9,778 bases of DNA from Rhizobiaceae bacterium (GTDB taxonomy: Bacteria > Pseudomonadota > Alphaproteobacteria > Rhizobiales > Rhizobiaceae). A program made the position numbers and the translations under genes. Under the pieces are notes generated by a model, which saw nothing but the letters and a program-made list of their open reading frames with translations, was not told the DNA's origin and did no database searches. The stretch lies in NCBI GenBank assembly GCA_021648425.1, contig JAKISV010000109.1, forward strand, positions 1 through 9,778, written 5' to 3'. Below are positions 1 to 6,508 of this stretch, one piece after another. Every line of letters begins with the position of its first letter. Positions within the stretch are counted from its first letter, which is position 1.

Positions 1-32
1 GCACAATAGCTTGATAATAAAAGCGCTGTCAT
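1..32 (-). CDS. Start of the next paa-operon gene, cut by the window edge (possibly paaZ)
   Basis: Only the first ten codons are present, reading MTALLLSSYC. An ATG at 32 follows an AGGAGT ribosome binding site (46-41) at 8-base spacing, so a genuine gene start is well supported. It lies 37 bases after the paaE stop, on the same strand, and is therefore probably the sixth gene of the paaABCDE transcript. The short N-terminus vaguely resembles PaaZ, whose E. coli form begins MQQLASFLSGTW, and paaZ would fit biochemically as the next step (oxepin-CoA ring opening). Ten residues cannot prove this; paaF, paaH or another gene remains possible. Confidence 0.6.
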   Translation of the reverse strand, partial: MTALLLSSYC

Positions 33-40
33 TTCCGCTC

Positions 41-46
41 ACTCCT
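41..46 (-). promoter_or_regulatory. Ribosome binding site of the edge gene
   Basis: The minus strand reads AGGAGT, 8 bases before the ATG at 32. This near-consensus Shine-Dalgarno sequence is the main reason for calling a gene at the left edge. Confidence 0.65.
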
Positions 47-69
47 GAATTCCGGCCCAAAATGTAAAT

Positions 70-1146
70 TCAACTTACATCAAAATCCAGTTTGATTTTT
101 TCTGTTTTTGGACGGCTCTGGCAGGCAAGTACATATCCCGCCTCCAGTTCCCAGGGTTCAAGCGAATAGTTTGCATCCATTTCAACCTCCCCCTCAATCA
201 ACTTGCAGCGACAGGTGGCGCACATTCCTCCCGCGCAGGAAAAGGGCAAAACATGCCCTGATTTTTTTGCAGCCCCCAAAATGGTATCGGCAGGGTCTTC
301 CAGGGGAAATGATTTTTCCACCCCATCAAGAATATAGGTAATTCCAACGCCCTTTTCGACAATCTTGCGGGTTTGCGGCGAAGGAGACTTTTTGACGTTT
401 TCATTGCCGGTAAACCGCTCAATTTTGATGTTATCGCCATCTGCGCCCAGACTAATTAATACCTGTTGTGCGCTATCAATCATATCAGCGGGGCCACAGA
501 TGAAAATCTCATCTGCTTTTTGCGGCTCAATCAAGCCACTGCTCACCAGGCTTTTGACATTGTCCTTGTCAATTCTGCCATTCAAGCTGGCATTGTCTTG
601 TTGTTCACGGCTTAAGATATGAACAAGCTGGAAACGGTCGAGATACTTATCTTTCAAATCATTCAGGTCACTAAGCAACATAATGCTGGAAATGGTGCGA
701 TTGCCATAGACCAGTGTTGCCGTCGATTGCGCATCCGATTCCAGGTGATTGTGAATAATAGAATAAACAGGCGTAATACCAGAACCTGCGGCAAAAGCTA
801 AAACATGCTTCCCTTTTGATGAATCATTCAAGCGAAAAAGTCCCCGCGGCACCAAAATATCCAGCTGATCGCCGACTTTCGTTTCAGTATTGAGAAAACC
901 CGAAAACCGGCCATCTTCCAACTGGCGAACACCGATGCGCAACAGGGGATCATTTTGCGATGAACATATAGAATAAAACCGGCGCAATTCCTCACCATCA
1001 ATCATACCACGCAAGGTGAGGTGCTGACCTGGTATAAAGTCAAATTGTTTTTCCAGTTTGTCAGGAACTTTAAAACTGACACACACCGCATCGCTGGCGG
1101 TAGGTTCAATCGCGGTTACTTCCAGCTTGTGATATTCGAGAGGCAA
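70..1146 (-). CDS. paaE: PaaE, NAD(P)H-dependent reductase of the phenylacetyl-CoA epoxidase
   Basis: PaaE passes electrons from NAD(P)H through FAD and a plant-type 2Fe-2S cluster to the di-iron oxygenase PaaA, which epoxidises the ring of phenylacetyl-CoA. The 358 residues match the family length (about 356 in E. coli). The FAD-binding motif RFYS is at 56-59. The nucleotide-binding motifs GSGITP (121-126) and CGP (217-219) follow. The C-terminal ferredoxin domain has the cluster ligands C304, C309, C312 and C342 in the usual spacing. The start is TTG at 1146: GGAG lies 9 bases upstream, no in-frame ATG is nearby, and MPLEYHKLEV aligns with the E. coli N-terminus. It lies 22 bases after paaD, as the last of the five epoxidase genes. 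Confidence 0.96.
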   Translation of the reverse strand: MPLEYHKLEVTAIEPTASDAVCVSFKVPDKLEKQFDFIPGQHLTLRGMIDGEELRRFYSICSSQNDPLLRIGVRQLEDGRFSGFLNTETKVGDQLDILVPRGLFRLNDSSKGKHVLAFAAGSGITPVYSIIHNHLESDAQSTATLVYGNRTISSIMLLSDLNDLKDKYLDRFQLVHILSREQQDNASLNGRIDKDNVKSLVSSGLIEPQKADEIFICGPADMIDSAQQVLISLGADGDNIKIERFTGNENVKKSPSPQTRKIVEKGVGITYILDGVEKSFPLEDPADTILGAAKKSGHVLPFSCAGGMCATCRCKLIEGEVEMDANYSLEPWELEAGYVLACQSRPKTEKIKLDFDVS

Positions 1147-1155
1147 TTTTCAAGG

Positions 1156-1159
1156 CTCC
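1156..1159 (-). promoter_or_regulatory. Ribosome binding site supporting the TTG start of paaE
   Basis: GGAG on the minus strand lies 9 bases before TTG at 1146. It decides the start, because no ATG or GTG candidate fits the family N-terminus. Confidence 0.6.
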
Positions 1160-1168
1160 AGTTTTGAT

Positions 1169-1684
1169 CTATAAACACTTAAAATAATCAAATGGCTCAC
1201 GGCAGCTTTTGCAGACATAGTGAGCCTTGCATGGGGTTGAGCCAAATTGTGAAACCAGTTGGGTTTTAATACTGTCACAGCGCGGGCATCGAGGGGTATC
1301 GCTTTCGAACAGAGCTGGTTTTGATGAACTGGTTTTTTGCGGCGGGGCTATGCCATAGGCGCGTAGTTTTTCGCGGCCGGCTTTACTAATCCAATCCGTT
1401 GTCCACGGTGGAGAAATCACGCGCTCGATGGCCGCAACAATGCCAGCATTTTCCAGGGCAGTACGCACGGTGTCTTCAATCAGTTGAATAGCCGGACAAC
1501 CGCTATAAGTAGGGGTTAGTTTTATAAGCGCCCTACCGCGTTCATCAATTTCAACACCACGCACAATGCCCAAATCCCCAAGCGGGATTACCGGAATCTC
1601 CGGGTCTGGAATTTCTTCGGCAATCTTCCAAATCAGGTTTTCCAGCTCTTTATCGTGCTTTGTTGCCAGTTCTACCATTGGCAC
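1169..1684 (-). CDS. paaD: PaaD, DUF59/MIP18-type protein needed for epoxidase maturation
   Basis: PaaD is required in vivo for phenylacetyl-CoA epoxidase activity but is not part of the purified PaaABCE core; a role in iron or Fe-S assembly is inferred from its fold. Residues 10-110 form the DUF59/MIP18 domain, with DPEIPV (27-32), the active-site-like TPTYSGCPA (58-66, C63) and PPWTTDWIS (92-100). After a Ser-rich linker, a C-terminal putative metal-binding module holds C133, C136, C152, C158, C161 and C170, ending EPFDYFKCL as in E. coli. The frame opens with GTG at 1684, overlapping paaC by 13 bases. An ATG two codons later (1678) would overlap by 7 bases and is equally plausible, with a weak GGGG upstream. 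Overlap implies translational coupling to paaC. Confidence 0.94.
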   Translation of the reverse strand: MPMVELATKHDKELENLIWKIAEEIPDPEIPVIPLGDLGIVRGVEIDERGRALIKLTPTYSGCPAIQLIEDTVRTALENAGIVAAIERVISPPWTTDWISKAGREKLRAYGIAPPQKTSSSKPALFESDTPRCPRCDSIKTQLVSQFGSTPCKAHYVCKSCREPFDYFKCL

Positions 1685-2436
1685 CCCGGATAGGTGCGTT
1701 GCATATATTGGAGTTCGGCTAAAATATGGCCCATGGATTCGGTGTGCCTGCCTGGACGTGCTCCGCCTATGGCCACCGTCTCAAGCAGGTCAGTGTCGAT
1801 CTTTGCTGTGCTGAAAATCTCTGCAATTGAGATATGCCAGGCTGCTTTCAAAACCGCCACATCTCCAATTACACCAGTTTGAACCAACCTTTGTAAAACG
1901 GCATCATCGTCAAACATTTCCTGAATATTTGGAGCCATGGTTTTTACTGCATCGGCAATGCGTGCGGCAGATTCCTGTGTCCCGTCACCAAGTCGAATGG
2001 TCCATTGTGCGCTGTGGCGCACATGATAGCTGGCTTCTTTACGGGCTTTTGCTGCAATTTGCGATAGTTTTTCGTCTCCACTGGTACTCAATATTTCCCA
2101 CAACAATTCAGCATAAACAGAGAAAAACAGTTGACGAATAATAGTGTGGGCAAAGTCATTATTGGCACGCTCGACCAGCATCAGGTTATGATATTCATGT
2201 TCTTTGCGAAGAAATGCCAGATCATCTTCGCTGCGGCCTTTTCCTTCGACTTCACCAGCATAAGTATAAAGACTTCTGGCCTGGCCAATCATATCAAGGG
2301 CAATATTTGATAATGCCAGATCTTCTTCCAGTGTGGGTGCATGACCGCACCATTGCGACAGGCGGTGGCCTAAAATGAGATGATCATCTCCAAGACGGAT
2401 AAGATATTCAAACAGATCATCATTAGCTTTTGCCAT
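1672..2436 (-). CDS. paaC: PaaC, structural subunit of the phenylacetyl-CoA epoxidase
   Basis: PaaC is the ferritin-like but catalytically inactive partner of PaaA; the two form the heterodimeric core of the ring 1,2-epoxidase. The protein has 254 residues against about 248 in E. coli. Conserved blocks are RLGDDHLILGHRLSQWCGHAP (from residue 14), LALSNIALDMIGQAR (40-54), ARKEASYHVRHS (131-142) and the C-terminal HTESMGHILAELQYMQR (231-247). The start ATG at 2436 shares one base with the paaB stop in a TAATG junction, so the two are probably translated by coupling or reinitiation. Identity is firm from both sequence and gene order. Confidence 0.96.
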   Translation of the reverse strand: MAKANDDLFEYLIRLGDDHLILGHRLSQWCGHAPTLEEDLALSNIALDMIGQARSLYTYAGEVEGKGRSEDDLAFLRKEHEYHNLMLVERANNDFAHTIIRQLFFSVYAELLWEILSTSGDEKLSQIAAKARKEASYHVRHSAQWTIRLGDGTQESAARIADAVKTMAPNIQEMFDDDAVLQRLVQTGVIGDVAVLKAAWHISIAEIFSTAKIDTDLLETVAIGGARPGRHTESMGHILAELQYMQRTYPGCQW

Positions 2437-2729
2437 TACATGTGCCCCACTTCATCAGGAATATTGTAAAAACTGGGGTGGCGATAAATTTTGTCATCGG
2501 CAGGATCAAACAATTCCTCTTTATCGCGTGGATCGCTGGCAACAATAGCAGAGGATGGCACCACCCAAAGGGAAGTTCCTTCACCACGTCTGGTATAAAC
2601 ATCGCGCGCTGCCTGCACCGCCATTTCGCTATCGGCGGAATGGATAGAACCTGCATGTTTATGAGCCAGACCGTTGGAAGGACGAATAAATACTTCCCAT
2701 AATTGAGTGAGTGTTTCGTTGTTGCTCAT
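2436..2729 (-). CDS. paaB: PaaB, small subunit of the phenylacetyl-CoA epoxidase
   Basis: PaaB is a small protein that bridges PaaAC heterodimers and is needed for a working complex with PaaE. From ATG at 2729 it has 97 residues, against 95 in E. coli. Family landmarks are LWEVFIRPSNGLAHKHAGS (10-28), ARDVYTRRGEG (41-51), SLWVV (53-57) and the C-terminal FDPADDKIYRHPSFYNIP. A longer frame opens at ATG 2762, overlapping the paaA stop as ATGA and adding 11 residues. I prefer 2729 because AGGAAAGG (2744-2737) lies 7 bases upstream and the length then fits the family; the upstream ATG may serve only for coupling. Confidence 0.94.
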   Translation of the reverse strand: MSNNETLTQLWEVFIRPSNGLAHKHAGSIHSADSEMAVQAARDVYTRRGEGTSLWVVPSSAIVASDPRDKEELFDPADDKIYRHPSFYNIPDEVGHM

Positions 2730-2736
2730 ATCGTTG

Positions 2737-2744
2737 CCTTTCCT
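2737..2744 (-). promoter_or_regulatory. Ribosome binding site deciding the paaB start
   Basis: AGGAAAGG on the minus strand lies 7 bases before ATG 2729. It supports the 97-residue form of PaaB over the 108-residue form beginning at 2762, where the upstream sequence is paaA coding and no clear binding site is seen. Confidence 0.55.
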
Positions 2745-2758
2745 CATATCATTATTCT

Positions 2759-3748
2759 TCATTGTGCCGCTTCAAGCTGCTCGCGTTCCTGGCTTTTTAG
2801 CGCAAAGGCATTAGCTGCTTCACGAACCCATGCACCTTCGTCCCAGGCTTTGTTGCGTGCTTCCAAACGTTCTTTGTTCATCACACCATTGCCCTTGACC
2901 ACACTCCAGAATTCGTCCCAGTCAATTGGACCGATGTCATAACTTTCGGTTTTTTCGTTCCATTTCAATTCAGGGTCTGGAACTTCAAGGCCTAGAAATT
3001 CCGCTTGAGGAACGGTAGCGGTGACAAATTTACGGCGCAGATCATCGTTTGATATACGTTTGATTTTCCATTTTTCCGACTGGCTGCCATGGGTGCTTTC
3101 AGAATCATGAGGACCAAACATCATCAATGATGGCCACCACCATCGATTGAGTGCATCCTGAGCCATCGCTTTTTGTTCATCACTGCCGGCACAAAGCATC
3201 ATTAGAATTTCGTAACCCTGGCGCTGGTGAAAGCTCTCCTCTTTACACACGCGAACCATGGCGCGCGCATAAGGACCGTAAGAACAGCGGCACAACGGTA
3301 TCTGGTTCATAATTGCAGCCCCATCCACCAACCAGCCAATCGCGCCAATATCTGCCCAGGTGATTGCCGGGTAGTTGAATATCGAAGAGTATTTCGCTTT
3401 GCCGCTCAACAATTCCTGCGTCACCTGTTCGCGACTAACGCCCAGCGTTTCGACGGCAGAATACAAATACAGTCCGTGCCCGCCTTCATCCTGAATTTTT
3501 GCAATCAGTGCTGCTTTTCGCTTCAGTGTGGGTGCGCGTGTAACCCAGTTTCCTTCAGGCAACATGCCTACGATTTCCGAATGGGCATGTTGAGCAATCT
3601 GGCGTACAAGTGTTTTTCGATAGCCTTGCGGCATGGCGTCATTGGGTTCAATTTTTTCTTCCGCATCTATGCGCGCCTGAAAACGGGCAAGAAATTCTTC
3701 ATCTTCATGGGTGCTGTCATCTGCGCCTATCAGGCCTTGAGAATACAT
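2759..3748 (-). CDS. paaA: PaaA, catalytic di-iron subunit of the phenylacetyl-CoA 1,2-epoxidase
   Basis: PaaA inserts one oxygen atom into the ring of phenylacetyl-CoA to give the 1,2-epoxide, using a carboxylate-bridged di-iron site in a ferritin-like fold. The protein has 329 residues, about 20 more than E. coli PaaA; the extra length is partly an N-terminal extension of about 16 residues. By pattern the iron ligands are E58 (AHSE), E88 and H91 (QDEGGH), D142 (LVDGAA), E171 and H174 (EESFH). Other conserved blocks are YSSIFNYPAITWADIGAIGWL (from 120) and WWWPSLMMFGP. It starts at ATG 3748 with GGAAAA a few bases upstream. It is the first gene after the paaX-paaA gap, which holds its own promoter and candidate operator. 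Confidence 0.97.
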   Translation of the reverse strand: MYSQGLIGADDSTHEDEEFLARFQARIDAEEKIEPNDAMPQGYRKTLVRQIAQHAHSEIVGMLPEGNWVTRAPTLKRKAALIAKIQDEGGHGLYLYSAVETLGVSREQVTQELLSGKAKYSSIFNYPAITWADIGAIGWLVDGAAIMNQIPLCRCSYGPYARAMVRVCKEESFHQRQGYEILMMLCAGSDEQKAMAQDALNRWWWPSLMMFGPHDSESTHGSQSEKWKIKRISNDDLRRKFVTATVPQAEFLGLEVPDPELKWNEKTESYDIGPIDWDEFWSVVKGNGVMNKERLEARNKAWDEGAWVREAANAFALKSQEREQLEAAQ

Positions 3749-3783
3749 GGTGTTTTTTCCATTAGTTTCATCGGCGGCATGTT

Positions 3784-3824
3784 ATGTTACGAAATATATT
3801 TCTACAATAGACTTTCTGTAACAT
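3784..3824 (-). promoter_or_regulatory. Candidate PaaX operator of the paaABCDE unit
   Basis: A perfect 7-base inverted repeat, ATGTTAC (3784-3790) and GTAACAT (3818-3824), is separated by 27 bases. One arm overlaps the proposed -35 and the other the expected transcription start. The element recurs with identical spacing at 7333-7373 before paaG, including the shared minus-strand block ATTTyGTAACATAA. Position and duplication argue for a repressor site, most simply for PaaX encoded directly upstream. The assignment to PaaX is inference; I have no binding data. Confidence 0.6.
3793..3821 (-). promoter_or_regulatory. Putative sigma-70 promoter of paaABCDE
   Basis: On the minus strand, TTACAG (3821-3816) and TATATT (3798-3793) are spaced by 17 bases, predicting a start near 3786 and a leader of roughly 38 bases before paaA. 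The -10 is good and the -35 moderate. It lies inside the candidate operator, so repressor binding would block it. Readthrough from the paaG promoter could also transcribe these genes, as no terminator is seen in the gap. Confidence 0.5.
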
Positions 3825-4720
3825 CAACTGATAAACCGTTTCCATAATTCCTTTTCAGGAGAGGGCAATTTCCCAGCAGGTGTTGCATCCAGATCATCAA
3901 GCCAGTTTTCAGAGGGTTTGAGCAATTTATGATAAAGGTTTTTCATCAAAGATTGCGCTGCAAATCCTGGCCATTGTTTATTCCGAAGTATTTGCGGCCA
4001 GTGAACATCTTTCAATACAATTCTCCGCCAATTGTGTACCAGAAGCGTTCGAAGCACCATTGCATCAAGCCCCTGGCTTTGATCTATGGATTCCACAACC
4101 GGGAGTAATCCAATCGCAGAATTTAGAAACTTGATGTAGTTTCCAGAACAATCCTCATCAAATTCAAGGTCATCCAATATCGATTCTATCCCCGGTTCAC
4201 CTGATGAACTCACTTTGAAATGCAACGCACCGGGAATGGCAAAAGGTTCAGATTTCTCATAGGTGTCAGGAGCAATTGCCAGCTTTCGACCATGAAAAGC
4301 AAAATTGTTCTGATGCAGCAATATTTTAGTTTTTGCCGTAAATTCTTCTGAGTTTGACGCTAAAGCAAAATGCCAGTTACCGTTCCATTTATCTGGAAAA
4401 AATCGGTAAATCACTTCACTGGCGTCCGCAATTTCTGTTGCCGCTTTGGGTGAAGGGCCGTAATAACTGGCGCGTCCAATACGTTGGCGTTCCAGCCAGC
4501 CATCACTGGCAAGCCGTGACATGGCAGTTCTAAGGGCGTTGTCTTTGATACCAATTCGTTTGGTGATTTTTTGAAGTGCGCTAAGTCGAAATATTCCGCC
4601 ACGTGGCGCAATAGCATCACCAAATATTGTCACTATCAACGACCAGACACGAAGATGGGAACCGTTACCCGTCTGGCTGGCAATATAGTTTCTTAAAACA
4701 TCATCGTTTTGAATAGGCAT
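3824..4720 (-). CDS. paaX: PaaX, phenylacetyl-CoA-responsive transcriptional repressor
   Basis: PaaX represses phenylacetate genes and is released by phenylacetyl-CoA in the characterised E. coli system. From ATG 4720 the protein has 298 residues, close to the 316 of E. coli. A winged helix-turn-helix spans about 22-92, with the conserved APRGGIFRL, the recognition-helix region NALRTAMSRLASDGW (61-75) and the wing RIGRASYY (80-87). The C-terminal PaaX domain contains LRTLLVHNWRRIVLKD and ends near GKLPSPEKELWKRF. A TTG at 4732, directly after the paaK stop, would add four residues; I prefer the ATG but neither has a strong binding site. It ends the paaGIKX unit and overlaps the edge of the paaA operator, a layout suited to feedback control. 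Confidence 0.93.
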   Translation of the reverse strand: MPIQNDDVLRNYIASQTGNGSHLRVWSLIVTIFGDAIAPRGGIFRLSALQKITKRIGIKDNALRTAMSRLASDGWLERQRIGRASYYGPSPKAATEIADASEVIYRFFPDKWNGNWHFALASNSEEFTAKTKILLHQNNFAFHGRKLAIAPDTYEKSEPFAIPGALHFKVSSSGEPGIESILDDLEFDEDCSGNYIKFLNSAIGLLPVVESIDQSQGLDAMVLRTLLVHNWRRIVLKDVHWPQILRNKQWPGFAAQSLMKNLYHKLLKPSENWLDDLDATPAGKLPSPEKELWKRFIS

Positions 4721-4732
4721 CGACCCGGGCAA

Positions 4733-6043
4733 TCATTTATTATTTCGTTTATCTATTACACGCACAGCCTTACCCACCGATCGTTCAATTGAGCCTGGTT
4801 CACTAACACTAATTTTTGCAGATACACCCACAACGCCCTTGATGTGGGCGGATAATTCTTTCATCCATCCGCTGCGTTGCTCAGCAGTGGTATTATTGTC
4901 AACTGTTTCCACATTCACGCTCATTGCATCCATTGGACCGGTTCGCTCCAGTACAATTTGATAGTGAGGCGAGAGACTTTTGACCCTTAATATCTGCTCT
5001 TCAATCTGGGTGGGAAAAACATTGACACCGCGCAGGATTATCAAATCATCTGTACGCCCTGTAATTTTTTCCATCCGGCGCATTGAGCGTGCACTACCCG
5101 GCAACAGGCGGGTCAGATCCCGGGTGCGGTAGCGAATAATCGGGAATGCCTCTTTGGTCAGTGATGTGAAAACCAGTTCACCACGCTCACCTTCTTCAAC
5201 AGGCTCCAATGTTTCAGGATTGATGATTTCGGGATAGAAATGATCTTCCCAGATATGTAAACCGTCTTTAGTCTCAACGCATTCCATCGCTACGCCGGGC
5301 CCAATTACCTCCGACAAACCATAAATATCGACCGCATGCATATCAAAAGCCTGCTCGATGTCTTCGCGCATCGCATTGGTCCAGGGTTCCGCCCCAAAAA
5401 TGCCCACCTTCATTGAGCTGGAACGCGGATCTATTCCCTGCCGGGTAAATTCATCCAGCACCGCAAGCATATAAGAAGGCGTTACCAGGATAATGTCGGG
5501 TTTGAAATCCGTAATCAGATTGACCTGGCGCTCGGTCATACCGCCGGAAATCGGAATAACCGTACAGCCAAGTTTTTCAGCACCATAATGAGCACCCAGC
5601 CCACCTGTGAATAATCCGTATCCATAAGCAACATGCGCGATATCACCCGCTCTGCCCCCGCCAGCACGTATTGACCGCGCCATCACCTGGGACCACATTT
5701 CAATGTCGTTTTGGGTGTAACCCACTACTGTTGGTTTACCAGTCGTGCCTGATGAAGCGTGAATGCGAACCACCTTGTCACGCGGGACCGCAAACATCCC
5801 GAATGGATAATTATCACGTAAATCGCTTTTTACTGTGAATGGAAATTTTGCCAGGTCACCCAGGGTTTTCAAATCCTCTGGATGGATGCCCGCAGCATCA
5901 AAACTGCTACGGTAAAACGGTACATTTTCATAAGCGTTGAGGAGTGTTTTTTTCATCCGTCGCAGTTGCAGCGCCATTATTTCATCGCGTGATGCAATCT
6001 CGATGGGTTCCAGGCTTGAGCGCTCGGGGGTGAGTTCTTTCAT
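4733..6043 (-). CDS. paaK: PaaK, phenylacetate-CoA ligase
   Basis: PaaK activates phenylacetate with ATP and CoA to phenylacetyl-CoA, AMP and pyrophosphate, the entry step of the pathway and the source of the PaaX inducer. The 436 residues match E. coli PaaK (437). The adenylate-forming fold shows the P-loop SSGTTGKP (97-104), YGLSE (241-245), the ribose-binding D309 in YRTRDL, the hinge region GRTDDLIILRG (329-339) and a C-terminal lysine K425 in SVGKAVRVID. PFTVKSDLRDNYPFGMFAVP (68-87) is a typical PaaK block. The start at ATG 6043 has GGAA 8 bases upstream. It lies 17 bases after paaI and is followed within 0-12 bases by paaX. Confidence 0.97.
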   Translation of the reverse strand: MKELTPERSSLEPIEIASRDEIMALQLRRMKKTLLNAYENVPFYRSSFDAAGIHPEDLKTLGDLAKFPFTVKSDLRDNYPFGMFAVPRDKVVRIHASSGTTGKPTVVGYTQNDIEMWSQVMARSIRAGGGRAGDIAHVAYGYGLFTGGLGAHYGAEKLGCTVIPISGGMTERQVNLITDFKPDIILVTPSYMLAVLDEFTRQGIDPRSSSMKVGIFGAEPWTNAMREDIEQAFDMHAVDIYGLSEVIGPGVAMECVETKDGLHIWEDHFYPEIINPETLEPVEEGERGELVFTSLTKEAFPIIRYRTRDLTRLLPGSARSMRRMEKITGRTDDLIILRGVNVFPTQIEEQILRVKSLSPHYQIVLERTGPMDAMSVNVETVDNNTTAEQRSGWMKELSAHIKGVVGVSAKISVSEPGSIERSVGKAVRVIDKRNNK

Positions 6044-6060
6044 TCGACTTATTCCAGTTA

Positions 6061-6507
6061 TCAGTTTTGTTGTAAATGCTGGCCTTTAATGGTTCGCGAT
6101 ATCCCGCGAAACTCAGCTATTATTTCATCAGCTTCATTGGTGACGGAAATATCATACAAACCAGATCGCCCCTGGCGTTGGCGTTCTATTGCAACAGCAG
6201 TCAATTTTTCTCCCAACTTGGCAGATTTGAGAAAACTGATCGAACAATGCTGTGCCACTGTAAACTGGTTATAACCGTTACAGGCAAAAGCAAATGCGCT
6301 GTCAGCGAGTGTAAATATAAAGCCGCCGTGACAGATATTATGACCATTGGTCATGTCGTCACGAACTACCATCGACAATTGCGCCATCCCCTGGGATACA
6401 ACACCCAGTTCCATACCAAGGCCACTTGAAGCCTTGTCATTTTTCCACATTGCGTCAGCACAGGCGCGAGCCAGTTCATCACCATTCATTTCTTCACTGT
6501 TTTTCAT
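6061..6507 (-). CDS. paaI: PaaI, hotdog-fold acyl-CoA thioesterase
   Basis: PaaI hydrolyses phenylacetyl-CoA-type and hydroxylated intermediates, freeing CoA when the pathway stalls. The frame extends far upstream into paaG, but ATG 6507 gives 148 residues, near the 140 of E. coli, and sits one base after the paaG stop with GGGAA just upstream. The hotdog-fold thioesterase signature is NGHNICHGGFIFTLADSAFA (54-73), containing HGG (60-62) and the likely catalytic D69; SISFLKSAKLGEKLTA and GRSGLYDI follow as in the PaaI family. A second ATG at 6489 is possible but leaves a shorter N-terminus. The one-base gap from paaG suggests coupled translation. Confidence 0.94.
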   Translation of the reverse strand: MKNSEEMNGDELARACADAMWKNDKASSGLGMELGVVSQGMAQLSMVVRDDMTNGHNICHGGFIFTLADSAFAFACNGYNQFTVAQHCSISFLKSAKLGEKLTAVAIERQRQGRSGLYDISVTNEADEIIAEFRGISRTIKGQHLQQN

Positions 6508-6508
6508 C

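Noticed and set aside
62..80. Inverted repeat ATGTAA-N7-TTACAT at the end of paaE, considered as a terminator or operator
   Set aside because: The six-base AT-rich arms would make a weak stem, there is no T-tract, and it overlaps the paaE coding end. It also differs from the ATGTTAC-N27-GTAACAT element.
3749..3823. The paaX-paaA gap considered as a rho-independent terminator because of its inverted repeat
   Set aside because: The arms are 27 bases apart and AT-rich with no T-run in the right place, and promoter elements lie between them; an operator reading explains it better.
3227..3847. A 206-codon plus-strand open frame antisense to paaA
   Set aside because: paaA on the opposite strand is unambiguous by motifs, and the antisense translation shows no family features.
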